This document shows, piece after piece, positions 1-8,823 of a stretch of 64,000 nucleotides of DNA. Source of the stretch: Lyngbya sp. HA4199-MV5 (lineage in GTDB: Bacteria > Cyanobacteriota > Cyanobacteriia > Leptolyngbyales > Leptolyngbyaceae). A program made the position numbers and the translations under genes. The notes beneath the pieces are model-generated. The model did no database searches and was not told the origin of the DNA. It saw only the letters and a list, made by a program, of their open reading frames with translations. How positions within the stretch are numbered: the first letter of the stretch is position 1; the number at the start of each line of letters is the position of its first letter. The stretch is taken from NCBI GenBank assembly GCA_019359375.1, contig JAHHHL010000004.1, forward strand, positions 1 through 64,000, written 5' to 3'.

Positions 1-118
1 CAAGATTGCCGCAGTGGGTTCTGGTATAGTAAACACAACTTTTCAGGGGTGAGATGGACTTTGTTCCGCTCACCCCATTCTTCTATACCTTGTCCCTCTT
101 CCTCCAAATGGCTAAAGT

Positions 119-316
119 CGAGCTGAGGCGCAACGTGAATTTGCCAAAGTTGGGTTTCGCCCCGTGAATACCACGGTGGCGAAGGAGTTTGACAAGAAGT
201 TTCCCAAGGTGACGAAACTTTATACGGCAAAGGATTTTGGCGGTTGGGATACCATCCAGAAAAAATTCTTTGACGATGGCACCGTGTTTGACCAAATTTA
301 CACGGCTCAACGGTAA
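119..316 (+). pseudogene. C-terminal remnant of a sulfate ABC transporter substrate-binding protein
   Basis: About 65 codons in one frame end at TAA 314-316 and read like the last part of a periplasmic sulfate-binding protein: EAQREFAKVGFRPVN, then a GGWDTIQKKFFDDG block and a final FDQIY. In the family this region closes the second lobe of the sulfate-binding fold. The frame is stopped at 113-115, and bases 1-110 do not continue the protein, so the gene is 5'-truncated by a rearrangement just upstream. It cannot make a working protein. The family call comes from motif recall rather than a search, but the block order is distinctive. It fits the sulfur theme of the window. Confidence 0.75.
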
Positions 317-400
317 GCAGTGATGCCGTCATGCTGCCTGAAGTCTCTATGCAACGCTCAAGAACGGCTCCCGCTCACCCTTCGCTAGACGGCACCACCA

Positions 401-1511
401 TTGTTACCAGAAAAGACGCTTAATCAGCAGGAATCTCATCCAAAAGCAGTTGCTGAAGATCAACCGGGCACGTCTGATCGCGCTGCTAACTCTCCTGGAG
501 AAGCGCGATCACCTGCTTATAACATCATCGACTTGCCTGATCGGGCAACCAGAACCCGCTTTCCTCAGTGGTTAGCGGTTGGTACTCTCGTTTCTCTGGG
601 GCTGCACGGCTTACTCGTTTTCATCCCCACAGGGCACGAATCTGTCACGCCGCCCAAACCTCAAGAAAACCAGGTGCGGATTACACAGCTCGACGGTGAC
701 TAGGGCTGTACCTGTGAAACCAGTGCCGAAGCCAAAGGTTACACCCAAGGTTGTTGTGAGCGATCGTCCCGTACGTCCGCCCCTGCAACGAGCCTCTACA
801 CCGTCCCCATCCCAATCGACGCGATCGACACCTGATTCGTCTGCCAATCCCTGGGCAGATTTTCCCCTCTATCCCAATTCGCAACCCAACTGTTATGGCT
901 TGCCATCCTGTTTGCAGGTGGGCAATGTCTTGAATCAGGTAACAGACTTTTTTGCCAGGGAGTTGCCTGCAAAGAAGTATGACCTGAAGCTGACGTTGAA
1001 AGAAGCAGGCAGAGAGGTTTACCAGATTTCGCACAGCGGACAAACTCAGTTTCTGAGTGTGATGACGGCTGAAAAGGGAACGGTCTATGTCCTGTCGAAT
1101 GCGCCACGATCGCTCGAAGACCTGAAAAAAGCGGTAGAAGTGCCCCCAGAAGTGTCAGAAATTCTCAGCAATTTGGACGCGAAAACAGCCGAGCCTTCTC
1201 TGTTCGCGCAGCCCAATTTGTTCTACACCCGATCGACTGAAAAAGGGTTGGGAGCCGGAGCACAGGTGCCGCGATCGGGCATCCGCAACATCAGTCTGGT
1301 CACAGATCAAGTTGCGGAAGAGATGATGAATGCCTTCTTTCAAACAAACCTGCAAAACAGCGGTTACGAGGTCACGGATCTTCAACAGCAGTACGGTGGC
1401 GGCGGCATCTATCAGGTGAAGAAACCCAAGGTAACGCTCTATCTCAACCTGGTGCCCACCAAAGACAAAACTGGCACGCTTGTTGTGACGTGGAAAGAGC
1501 CGCCGCGCTGA
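401..1511 (+). pseudogene. TonB-like energy transducer gene broken by a frameshift
   Basis: The 5' frame (TTG 401 to TAG 703) encodes a hydrophilic N-terminus, one membrane segment (LVSLGLHGLLVF) and the start of a Pro-rich linker. A second frame, open to 1511, carries the rest: VKPVPKPKV linker, the block DFPLYPNSQ..CYGLPSCLQ, and a C-terminal domain ending TLVVTWKEPPR. A paralogue at 17104-17918 has the membrane segment and linker in one frame, which shows that a one-base-type shift around 684-703 split this copy. exbB and exbD follow directly, so it was probably the TonB-like partner of that proton-driven complex. The C-terminus is not a textbook TonB domain, so the call rests on topology and neighbours. 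A sequencing error is possible. Confidence 0.65.
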
Positions 1512-1621
1512 AGGATGAAGGATGAGGGATGGGGGATGAAGTTCATCTTTCCTCTTTCATCCCCCATCCTTGTTTCCCCTACTCCCTACTCCCCACTCCC
1601 TACTCCCCACTCTCCACCCCT
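1512..1621. repeat. Inverted repeat plus CCCTACTCC-type heptamer repeats
   Basis: GGATGGGGGATGAA is followed within about 20 bases by its inverted copy TTCATCCCCCATCC, then by a run of ACTCCCC/ACTCCCT heptamers up to the exbB start. Short tandemly repeated sequences of this kind are common between cyanobacterial genes. It lies between the tonB-like gene and exbB and could form a hairpin in their shared transcript. Confidence 0.7.
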
Positions 1622-2320
1622 ATGTCTACAGTCTTTGATTTGGTTGCAGAAGGTGGTCCAGTCATGGTGCCTCTGGCAGGATTGTCGATCGCCACGATCG
1701 CCTGTGCTATTGAGCGCAGTATCTTCTGGTTTCAACTGCCGCGGAGTGAAGACCGCATTGTGCATGATGTGTTGGAAGCAGCGCATTATGACCTTGCCCA
1801 GGCAGCGGATATGGCTCATCGTGCCCATCGGTTTGCGATCGGGCGCTACTTGTTTGCCCCCTTGCGGCTGTCTCACCCGACCCCTGACACGTTTCACCTG
1901 GCATTGGAAAATGCTGCTGAGAAGGAATTTATTCGGATGCATCGGGGCGATAAGCTGTTGGAGAGTGTGGTTGGCTTGGCTCCACTCCTGGGGCTATTGG
2001 GCACCGTTACAGGACTAATCACCACGTTTAATAATCTCAAAATTGGTGGGGGTGTGGCGATCGATACGGCAAAAGCCACCGCAGGCATCGGAGAAGCCTT
2101 GACAGCCACCGCTGGCGGTATGTTGGTTGCCATTCTAGCTTTGGTGATCCTGCGAATCTTTCTGTCGTTTCAAACCCAACAGCGAGATTACTTTTCCACC
2201 GTTGGCGGCGATCTAGAACTGGTCTATCGTCAGCTTTGGTACGACTCTCAGCATCGCTCCAACAAACATGCCACACCCAACTGGGACAACAGCGCCAGCC
2301 TACAAGCCTCCGATCACTAA
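1622..2320 (+). CDS. exbB: MotA/TolQ/ExbB proton channel family protein
   Basis: The 232-residue product begins MSTVFDLVAEGGPVMVPLAG with a first membrane helix (LAGLSIATIACAIE). It has a cytoplasmic middle part, then two more helices in the typical order: LLESVVGLAPLLGLLGTVTG followed by ATAGGMLVAILALVILRIF. The GLLGTV motif and the TAGG segment mark the MotA/TolQ/ExbB family, the pentameric part of the inner-membrane proton channel. The ATG at 1622 was chosen over upstream in-frame starts because those would translate the heptamer repeat. exbD follows after 156 bases. The complex would energise a TonB-like protein for outer-membrane uptake. The usual partner just upstream is frameshifted. 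Confidence 0.9.
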   Translation: MSTVFDLVAEGGPVMVPLAGLSIATIACAIERSIFWFQLPRSEDRIVHDVLEAAHYDLAQAADMAHRAHRFAIGRYLFAPLRLSHPTPDTFHLALENAAEKEFIRMHRGDKLLESVVGLAPLLGLLGTVTGLITTFNNLKIGGGVAIDTAKATAGIGEALTATAGGMLVAILALVILRIFLSFQTQQRDYFSTVGGDLELVYRQLWYDSQHRSNKHATPNWDNSASLQASDH

Positions 2321-2476
2321 GGGATTTGCTCACCAATGACATTCCAAGTTAAGGGGGTGTGGGGGTGAATGTGATTTCCCGGCAAGTTCCCAACCTGCTG
2401 ATATCTCCAAAAACCTGACTGTAAAAGGACATCCTTCTTTTAGCCTTTATCGTTTATCCTTTCCCCTCTTTCCCCT

Positions 2477-2887
2477 ATGGCACTAAAGCCCCGCCCCCAG
2501 TCCGGTATGATCGACATCAACCTGGTGCCGATGATGGACGTGATTTTGACCATTCTCACGTTTTTCATCATCATTTCTATGACCTTCAATAACCAGCAGG
2601 CATTGGATGTTGCTCTCCCCAGCACTGATGCAGGCGCAAAGGCGTTGAAACTCCCTGATCCGATGGTGGTAGGGCTAAACGTGAAGGGAGAAATTTTGCT
2701 CAAAGGGCGATCGGTCACAGACAGCGAGTTGGCGCAACAAATACAGACCTATCTCACCCAAAATCCAAACGGGGCAGTGTTGTTAAGAGCGGATCAAAAG
2801 GTTTCTTACGAGCAGTTAGCAAAATTGTTGGGGACGATGCAAAGCGTGGGTGGAGAGAAAGTCTCCCTTGCCGTGACGAGTCAGTAG
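2477..2887 (+). CDS. exbD: ExbD/TolR family biopolymer transport protein
   Basis: A 136-residue protein with a short cytoplasmic N-terminus and one membrane helix (LVPMMDVILTILTFFIII), followed by a periplasmic domain. The Asp in the helix (PMMDVIL) sits where ExbD/TolR proteins carry the protonatable residue essential for proton flow. The length matches the family. It sits downstream of exbB on the same strand and probably shares its transcript. With the tonB-like gene broken, the pair may work with another transducer elsewhere, or be decaying. Confidence 0.9.
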   Translation: MALKPRPQSGMIDINLVPMMDVILTILTFFIIISMTFNNQQALDVALPSTDAGAKALKLPDPMVVGLNVKGEILLKGRSVTDSELAQQIQTYLTQNPNGAVLLRADQKVSYEQLAKLLGTMQSVGGEKVSLAVTSQ

Positions 2888-3001
2888 TAGGGTGACGATC
2901 GCAGCGCTCCAGTTTCGATTCTTCAAGCACAGTTGTCAGCAAAGGGAATAAATGATCGCGTCGGATACTGGCAGACTGGCGGGGAGTATGCTTGCATAAA
3001 A

Positions 3002-3027
3002 TACTTTATCCCGATAGACTATTCGTA
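3002..3027 (+). promoter_or_regulatory. 26-bp dyad box, site 1 (upstream of the Rrf2 gene)
   Basis: The outermost TAC and GTA, the central GATAGA and the 26-bp length match the dyads at 4387, 14591, 24395, 26954, 33954, 44766 and 45915. The inner half-site bases diverge (TACTTT and TTCGTA), making this the weakest member. It lies 61 bases before the TTG start of the Rrf2 regulator, a position suited to autoregulation. Confidence 0.45.
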
Positions 3028-3088
3028 GTTTGACGCGCGTTCAATTTTGAAGCGGACGGATAAGCATTTATGCCAGGAGTAGCCTAAA

Positions 3089-3613
3089 TTGCTTGGTCAA
3101 CCCGTTAACGAATGTCGATGGAATCTACCTCTAGCCCAGAACGTCTTGGATAGCCCACTCAACAACCTGAACTACGAGCCTCTAGATCTATCGTCTAAGG
3201 TGGAATATGCGTTACTGGCGCTCTTAGAATTGGCTAACCACCGCGATCGACAGCACCCCTTGACAATCAGCGGCATCACTGTCAGGCACGGCATTCCAGA
3301 GCGCTACATGGAACAAATTTTGACCATTCTACGCCGTGGCGGCATTATTCACAGTCAACGCGGCGCACGCGGCGGTTATGCCTTGACCCGTGAACCCCAG
3401 CAGATTAGTTTGCTAGAAGTAATTGCTCTGATGGATGGCACACGCAAACCCCGCGATCACACGTTACTAACCACGCCAGAACGCGAGGTGCTGCACAAAA
3501 CCTGGCAGCAAGCAAATGTGATTTCACAAACCTTTCTGCAAAACTGTACCTTGCAAGATTTGTGTCAACAACTGGAAGCGCTTCAGCAGAAAGCGCCCAT
3601 GTATTACATTTAG
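3089..3613 (+). CDS. Rrf2-family transcriptional regulator (CymR-like, no Fe-S cysteines)
   Basis: Up to 174 residues. The conserved core begins near residue 33 with LDLSSKVEYALLALLELA and continues with the winged helix (IPERYMEQILTILRRGGII, SQRGARGGYAL) and the ISLLEVIALMDG segment, all typical of Rrf2 proteins. The three clustered cysteines that hold an Fe-S cluster in IscR/NsrR are absent; the only cysteines of the core lie near the C-terminus (NCTLQDLC). In this it resembles CymR, the cysteine-metabolism repressor. The start is uncertain: TTG 3089 is the longest option, and the family usually starts just before the LSSKVEY block. With a dyad box upstream and sulfur genes around it, it is the best local candidate to control the repeated 26-bp box (inference). 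Confidence 0.85.
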   Translation: MLGQPVNECRWNLPLAQNVLDSPLNNLNYEPLDLSSKVEYALLALLELANHRDRQHPLTISGITVRHGIPERYMEQILTILRRGGIIHSQRGARGGYALTREPQQISLLEVIALMDGTRKPRDHTLLTTPEREVLHKTWQQANVISQTFLQNCTLQDLCQQLEALQQKAPMYYI

Positions 3614-3634
3614 TCAACGCTGACCAGCGCTAAC

Positions 3635-4309
3635 TCAATCACCAACAACGAGCGCGATCGCCAAACCATCGTGCCCTTTGCTGCCAACCGTCTGGACGAT
3701 CGTTGCTTTTACCCGTGGTTCAAGCGCCAGGGCTGCATTAAAGCGCCGAATCCCCTGGATATTCTCATCAGGACTGTTGGCATCAATCACGCCACCTTTC
3801 CGCACGACGTTATCGGTGATGATGACACTACCACGTCGGGTTAGTTTAAGTGCCCAGGAGAAATACTCGGCAGTATTCACTTTATCCGCGTCGATAAACA
3901 CAAGATCGAATGGTTCTTGTTCCTCAGCAACCAACTTGGGTAGCGTTTCCAGGGCTGCTCCCAGCCGGATCTCAACCTGGTTCGTCAAGCCAGCGCGATC
4001 GATGTTAGCCTGTGCAACCTCCGCATGTTTTGGATTTGCTTCCAGGGTAATGAGCTTACCATCAGCAGGCAACGCTCGCGCCAACCAGATGGTGCTGTAG
4101 CCCGCCAACGTACCCAACTCCAAAATCCGATTGACACCATGAGAAAGCGCCAGAATGTGCAGCAATTTTCCCTGGTTCGGGGCGACATTAATCGCTGGTA
4201 AATCAGCAGCAACAGTGGATCGAAGAGTGTTCTCTAACGCTAAATCAGGGGGGATAAATAAATCGGTAATGTAGTTGTCAACCGTCGACCAATGTTCTTG
4301 AGCCATCAT
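3635..4309 (-). CDS. SAM-dependent O-methyltransferase (family 3, catechol-OMT-like)
   Basis: The 224-residue product has the family-3 O-methyltransferase layout: N-terminal helices, motif I ILELGTLAGYSTIWLA, the acidic residue of motif II (LEANPKHAEVA), FDLVFIDADKVN as the metal/catechol-binding Asp region, and IITDNVVRKGGV later. Such enzymes are soluble, divalent-metal-dependent and methylate vicinal hydroxyls of small phenolics or flavonoids. The natural substrate cannot be read from the sequence. It is convergent with the Rrf2 gene (21 bases between stops) and divergent from the monooxygenase operon. ATG 4309 is immediately followed by a second Met codon. Confidence 0.88.
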   Translation of the reverse strand: MMAQEHWSTVDNYITDLFIPPDLALENTLRSTVAADLPAINVAPNQGKLLHILALSHGVNRILELGTLAGYSTIWLARALPADGKLITLEANPKHAEVAQANIDRAGLTNQVEIRLGAALETLPKLVAEEQEPFDLVFIDADKVNTAEYFSWALKLTRRGSVIITDNVVRKGGVIDANSPDENIQGIRRFNAALALEPRVKATIVQTVGSKGHDGLAIALVVGD

Positions 4310-4386
4310 TCACCTCGTTTGAGTTCAATTATACCAACGGCTAAAACGCCCAGCCAAACGGAAAAGAGAGCTGTTTGCGCGTAATC

Positions 4387-4416
4387 TACACTAAATCAAT
4401 AAATTTACCGTATTAT
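4387..4416 (+). promoter_or_regulatory. 26-bp dyad box, site 2, with adjoining -10 box
   Basis: TACACT (4387-4392), 14 bases, ACCGTA (4407-4412). The right half runs directly into TATTAT (4411-4416), which fits a -10 hexamer for the monooxygenase operon starting at 4548. The same junction of CCGTA with TATTAT recurs on the matching strand at sites 24395 and 44766. Confidence 0.55.
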
Positions 4417-4476
4417 AAGAGCATCGTTTCTAAGCTAAATATTTGATCCTCAATTTGTATTAATCACTTAATGTTA

Positions 4477-4499
4477 GTTATACAAACAATTTGTGTAAC
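4477..4499. promoter_or_regulatory. 23-bp palindrome in the monooxygenase leader
   Basis: GTTATACAAA and TTTGTGTAAC are 10-base arms with one mismatch around CAA. The dyad ends 48 bases before the ATG at 4548 and would lie inside the transcript if the -10 at 4411 is used. It differs from the 26-bp boxes and could be a second operator. Confidence 0.5.
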
Positions 4500-4547
4500 A
4501 TAATGATTGTGGTTTTGCATCCGCCTGTCTGTATTTACGAGAAGCCT

Positions 4548-5870
4548 ATGAACACACCACGCCAGTTTCGTTTAGGTGCCTTTATTCAAGCAACGGGACA
4601 TCATGTTTCTGCATGGCGGCATCCAGAGGCTCAAATTGATGCGGGTCTGAACTTCCAGCATTACAAAGAGATTGCCCAGATGGCTGAACGGGGGTTGTTT
4701 GATGCGGTCTTTCTGGCAGACAGTCCCGGCGTTTGGGGCGGCACGCCAGAGTCTCAGTTCCGCAATGGCAAGGTCGTCCATTTTGAGCCAGTCACATTGT
4801 TCTCGGCGCTATCTGCCGTAACGGAACATATTGGGTTCATTTCGACTGCCTCAACTACCTACGAAGAACCCTACACGCCTGCCCGCAAGTTTGCCTCACT
4901 GGACTACTTGAGCAACGGGAGATCGGGATGGAATGTCGTCACCACAAGCAATGAAAATGCGGCTGGTAATTTTGGACTGGAGCATCACCCCGACCACAGC
5001 CAGCGCTACGAACGGGCCGAAGAGTTTGTGGAAGTAGTGAAAGGGTTGTGGGATAGCTGGGAAGATGATGCATTTAAGCGCGATCGTGAATCCGGCATCT
5101 ATTTTGATCCAGAGAAACTGCATATTCTGAATCACAAAGGCAACCATTTTGCGGTGAAAGGTCCGCTGAATGTGGCGCGTCCCATTCAGGGGTATCCGGT
5201 GATTGTGCAGGCGGGAGCCTCGGAAGCAGGATGGGATCTGGCGGCTCGCACGGCTGAGGTGATTTTCACGGCGAATCAAACGCTGCAAGACGCTCAGGCA
5301 TTTTATGCGGATGTTAAAGGTCGGCTGGCACAGTATGGACGATCGCCCGATGACCTCAAAATCATGCCCGGAGCCTTTCCCATCATCGGTCGCACGGAAG
5401 CGGAGGCGCAAGAGAAGTATGAATTTCTGCAATCCTTAATCCATCCCGATGTGGCATGGGATATTTTGAAGCGCTACTACAAAGAGGTGGATTTAACGCA
5501 ATACTCTCTGGATGATCCTGCTCCGACCTTACCCACCGATACCAATAACAACAAGAGTCGGCTCAAGTTGGTGAACGATCTGGCAACGCGTAGTCAGATC
5601 ACGCTGCGGCAGCTTTATCTCTCTCTATCAACGGCACGCGGTCATCGCACGATTTTGGGAACGCCTGAAAGTATTGCCGATCAGCTAGAGGAATGGTTTA
5701 GCAATGGTGCAGCTGATGGGTTTAATATCATGCCGCCCGTTTTGCCAACGGGTTTAGAGGATTTTGTCAATCTGGTCGTGCCCATTTTGCAGAAGCGTGG
5801 ACTGTTCCGCACGGCATATGAGGGACACACGCTACGAGAAAACCTGGGGCTACGTCGTCCTGATAATTAA
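4548..5870 (+). CDS. LLM-class FMN-dependent monooxygenase (NtaA/SnaA/DszA family)
   Basis: The 440-residue protein belongs to the bacterial-luciferase-like monooxygenases that use reduced FMN from a partner reductase. Family blocks are visible: FRLGAFIQATGHHVSAWRHP at the N-terminus, LFDAVFLADS, the NVVTTSNENAAGNFG segment near the flavin, YPVIVQAGAS, and a C-terminal DGFNIMPPVLP block. Characterised relatives attack nitrilotriacetate, dibenzothiophene sulfone, dimethyl sulfide or sulfonates, so an organosulfur substrate is plausible here but not shown. The ATG at 4548 was preferred because the family starts at MNTPRQFRLGAF; an upstream in-frame ATG at 4491 would sit inside the 4477 palindrome. 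It leads an operon with the amidohydrolase and aldo/keto reductase. A flavin reductase is not adjacent; the nitroreductase at 32771 might serve (inference). Confidence 0.9.
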   Translation: MNTPRQFRLGAFIQATGHHVSAWRHPEAQIDAGLNFQHYKEIAQMAERGLFDAVFLADSPGVWGGTPESQFRNGKVVHFEPVTLFSALSAVTEHIGFISTASTTYEEPYTPARKFASLDYLSNGRSGWNVVTTSNENAAGNFGLEHHPDHSQRYERAEEFVEVVKGLWDSWEDDAFKRDRESGIYFDPEKLHILNHKGNHFAVKGPLNVARPIQGYPVIVQAGASEAGWDLAARTAEVIFTANQTLQDAQAFYADVKGRLAQYGRSPDDLKIMPGAFPIIGRTEAEAQEKYEFLQSLIHPDVAWDILKRYYKEVDLTQYSLDDPAPTLPTDTNNNKSRLKLVNDLATRSQITLRQLYLSLSTARGHRTILGTPESIADQLEEWFSNGAADGFNIMPPVLPTGLEDFVNLVVPILQKRGLFRTAYEGHTLRENLGLRRPDN

Positions 5871-5916
5871 TTTGCTGTCAAACGAACGAATGAACATCTG
5901 GTCGTTGCGTAACCAA

Positions 5917-5989
5917 AACCTCGGAGGTTTCAGCGATGACATTGATTACGCCGCCTGATGCTTGGTTCAAATCTCCGAGGTTTGCGTAA
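5917..5989. repeat. Dispersed palindromic repeat with AACCTCGGAGGTTT core
   Basis: AACCTCGGAGGTTT near 5919 is followed about 50 bases later by ATCTCCGAGGTTTG, giving a long-range inverted repeat between two operon genes. Related ACCTCCGAGGT words occur at 7577-7607 and CCTCGGAGGTCT at 24541. Confidence 0.65.
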
Positions 5990-6027
5990 ATTGTTAGAAA
6001 ACTCTGTACCTTTTTGAGGAAACCATC

Positions 6028-7566
6028 ATGGTTGAATATAGCCGCTTGAAGACATCTCGTTCTGCTGCGATTCGCGCCCGATTGGATTATCCGGTGATTG
6101 ATACCGATGTGCATACCAATGATTTCACACCTGCCTTTGAAGATTACATTGCGACCTATGGCGGGGCACATCTGGTAGACGAATTACGCAAAGCAGAAAA
6201 TTCTCGACTCAACTCCCGGAGTAACGGCAAAGATTGGTATCAACAAACGCCCGAAGAGCGGCAGTATTATCGCACGCTACGATCGCCCTGGTGGGCACGG
6301 GTCACCCGCAACACGCTGGATCTGGCAACCTATACCTTACCGGAACTGCTGTATGAGCGGCAGGCAGAACAGGGATCAGACTATTCGGTGCTGTTTCCCA
6401 ACAATGCATTAGCAGCAGGGGGAGCCAAGCCCGAAAACCGTCAAGCATTGCAAAAAGCCATCAATCACTATCATGCGGATATTTACCGCAAATACAGCGA
6501 TCGCCTCACACCCGTTGCTGGCATTACCATGACCACGCCTCAAGAAGCCATTGAGGATCTGGAGTTTGCGGTGAAAACGCTGGGCTTGAAGGTAGCAAAT
6601 ATTCCCGGTGGCGTGAAGCGACCCATCAAGGCGATCGCGGACAAATATCCCGCCGCTCAATTCCCTGAGATCGCCAAGTACGCCTCCTACACAGACTTTT
6701 TTGGCATCGACAGCGAGTATGACTACGATCCTTTCTGGGCAAAAGCGGTGGAATTGGGTGTACCCATCACGACCCACTACGGTAGCCAGGGATGGACAGG
6801 GCGTTCTTCCATCACCAACTATATGAATAACCACATTGGACACTTTGCCGATGGATCGCAGGCATTTGCGAAGGCATTGTTCTTTGGTGGTGTGACTCGG
6901 CGCTTTCCACAGTTACGGATCGCCATGCTGGAAGGGGGGGCTGACTGGGGTGCCCATGTGTATATCCATCTGGTCGATCGCTTCGGCAAGCGCAATCTGA
7001 AAGCACTGCAAAATTACAATCCAGCACTCACCAACTCTGAGGAATTGTTTGAAATCTTTGAGCAATACGGTGGCGAAATCACCAAAGGCTATTCCCTGAG
7101 CAAAGAGGCATTGACGGAAGCGGTGTTGGGTTCGTCGTCTACCCGCTATAGCCGTCAGCCCAACGCCGATGAACTCGAAGATTTTGCAGCGGCTGGCATT
7201 GAAACCATTGAAGACATCCGCGATCGCTGGGTGAATTCCTTCTTCTTTGGGTCTGAGTCCGATGACCGGACGATCGCGACTGCCTTTAACCACAAAGCCA
7301 ATCCATTAGGAGTCAAAATTAACGCCATCTACTCCTCGGATGTGGGGCACTGGGATGTTCCCGATATCACCCTACCTCTGGCGGAAAGCTGGGAACTGGT
7401 GGAAGAAGGTGTCATTTCTGAAGCCGATTTCAAAGCCTATGTCTTTGAAAACCCGTACAAGCTCTATACGGAAGCCAAATCAGACTTCTTTAAGGGAACG
7501 GCGATCGAAGCCAAACTTGGTCAGGTGGAAGCCAACGTAGAAGACAAGAGCTTAGTCACCGCGTAA
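6028..7566 (+). CDS. Amidohydrolase-2 family metal-dependent hydrolase
   Basis: The 512-residue product opens with VIDTDVHTNDFTPAFEDY, the metal-binding strand of amidohydrolase-2 TIM barrels (Asp27-x-His29 here). Later metal or active-site blocks are VPITTHYGSQGW, ...MLEGGADWGAHVYIHLVDRF and SDVGHWDVPD. Relatives include decarboxylases and hydrolases acting on aromatic or cyclic carboxylates. It lies 157 bases after the FMN monooxygenase and 61 before the aldo/keto reductase on the same strand, which suggests sequential catabolism of one substrate. The ATG at 6028 follows a GAGGA ribosome-binding site. The exact reaction cannot be named. Confidence 0.85.
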   Translation: MVEYSRLKTSRSAAIRARLDYPVIDTDVHTNDFTPAFEDYIATYGGAHLVDELRKAENSRLNSRSNGKDWYQQTPEERQYYRTLRSPWWARVTRNTLDLATYTLPELLYERQAEQGSDYSVLFPNNALAAGGAKPENRQALQKAINHYHADIYRKYSDRLTPVAGITMTTPQEAIEDLEFAVKTLGLKVANIPGGVKRPIKAIADKYPAAQFPEIAKYASYTDFFGIDSEYDYDPFWAKAVELGVPITTHYGSQGWTGRSSITNYMNNHIGHFADGSQAFAKALFFGGVTRRFPQLRIAMLEGGADWGAHVYIHLVDRFGKRNLKALQNYNPALTNSEELFEIFEQYGGEITKGYSLSKEALTEAVLGSSSTRYSRQPNADELEDFAAAGIETIEDIRDRWVNSFFFGSESDDRTIATAFNHKANPLGVKINAIYSSDVGHWDVPDITLPLAESWELVEEGVISEADFKAYVFENPYKLYTEAKSDFFKGTAIEAKLGQVEANVEDKSLVTA

Positions 7567-7576
7567 ATAGAGATCA

Positions 7577-7607
7577 GACCTCCGAGGTCTTTAAAACCTT
7601 GGAGGTC
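7577..7607 (+). repeat. Intercistronic hairpin
   Basis: GACCTCCGAGG and CCTTGGAGGTC are near-perfect inverted arms around TCTTTAAAA, between the amidohydrolase and aldo/keto reductase genes. It is a member of the CCTCGGAGG palindromic family. There is no T-run, so it is more likely an mRNA-processing or attenuating hairpin than a terminator. Confidence 0.6.
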
Positions 7608-7627
7608 TCGGCAATTCAACCACTTTT

Positions 7628-8626
7628 ATGACATTACCAACAGCTAAACTTGGTCAAACTGGCTTAACGGTTTCGCGCCTGGTTCTGGGCACGATGACCT
7701 TCGGGCTGCAAAGTGATGAAGAAACCTCCAGAGCGATTCTCGATACTGCGGCGAATGCTGGAATCAATTTTCTCGATACGGCTGATGTTTATCCATTAGG
7801 CGGTGGATTGACTACCGCAGGACGCACTGAGGAAATTATTGGACGGTGGCTAAAAGGTAAACGCGATGAGTTCATTTTGGCAACTAAATGCGTCGGTCGT
7901 GTGGGATCTTCTCTCTGGGATCAGGGTGCTTCGCGCAAGCATATTTTGGATGCGATCGATGCCTCTCTCCAACGACTGGATACCGATTACATTGATCTGT
8001 ATCAGCTACATTCCGATGATACCTCTACCCCTCTAGATGAAACGCTGGAGGCATTGGATAAAATCGACCGCGCTGGCAAAGTCCGTTACATCGGAGTCTC
8101 TAACTTCCTGGCGTATCGTCTCAGTCGGGCGTTAGGGCGTGCCGATGTCCGTCACCTCACGCGCTTTGTTTCCATCCAGCCCCGCTACAATCTGCTGTTT
8201 CGTGAAATTGAACGCGAATTGTTACCATTAGCACAAGAAGAAGGACTGGGCGTGATTCCCTACAATCCATTAGCAGGTGGATTGTTGACGGGCAAACACG
8301 ATCGCACAGGTGAACCCACAGCCGGAACTCGCTTTACCCTCGGTGCGGCGGCTGAACGCTATCAAGACCGCTACTGGCACGATCGCGAATTCAACACAGT
8401 GGAAGAGTTACGCACCGTTGCGGATGCGGCTGGATTGTCGCTGACAACTTTATCCCTTGCCTGGGTGTTGGCAAATCCCATCATCACGGCTCCGATTATT
8501 GGAGCGAGTCGTCCAGAGCAATTGGCAGACAGCTTGAAGGCGATCGAAGTCAAACTCGACGACAGCTTGAAACAAAAACTAGATGATATTACCGCCAACT
8601 ATCGTAGAGGAGACGCTGTGCGTTAA
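7628..8626 (+). CDS. Aldo/keto reductase
   Basis: A 332-residue NADPH-dependent carbonyl reductase of the AKR superfamily. The catalytic tetrad is complete: Asp50 and Tyr55 (FLDTADVYPLG), Lys87 (LATKCVG) and His128 (DLYQLHSDD). The cofactor-loop segments near IGASRPEQLADS are also typical. In this operon it may reduce an aldehyde or ketone released when the monooxygenase and amidohydrolase cleave their substrate. Monooxygenation of a sulfonate yields sulfite and an aldehyde, so the order of genes makes sense (inference). Confidence 0.93.
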   Translation: MTLPTAKLGQTGLTVSRLVLGTMTFGLQSDEETSRAILDTAANAGINFLDTADVYPLGGGLTTAGRTEEIIGRWLKGKRDEFILATKCVGRVGSSLWDQGASRKHILDAIDASLQRLDTDYIDLYQLHSDDTSTPLDETLEALDKIDRAGKVRYIGVSNFLAYRLSRALGRADVRHLTRFVSIQPRYNLLFREIERELLPLAQEEGLGVIPYNPLAGGLLTGKHDRTGEPTAGTRFTLGAAAERYQDRYWHDREFNTVEELRTVADAAGLSLTTLSLAWVLANPIITAPIIGASRPEQLADSLKAIEVKLDDSLKQKLDDITANYRRGDAVR

Positions 8627-8823
8627 GAATAGATTTCATAAATAACATTATCGAAGTTGGACAACTTCTTCAACCGTCTGTTTGTATGTTGTGAGGTTTC
8701 GTTTCTGGGAAGGACACATCCAAAAGCTACCTACAAGTCAATATCGGCTAATGTAAGACTGGTTACCTCAACCTCAAGGTAGGTTGCTCATAATGCCGCT
8801 GTTGTCTATGTGAAGGGGCTTAA

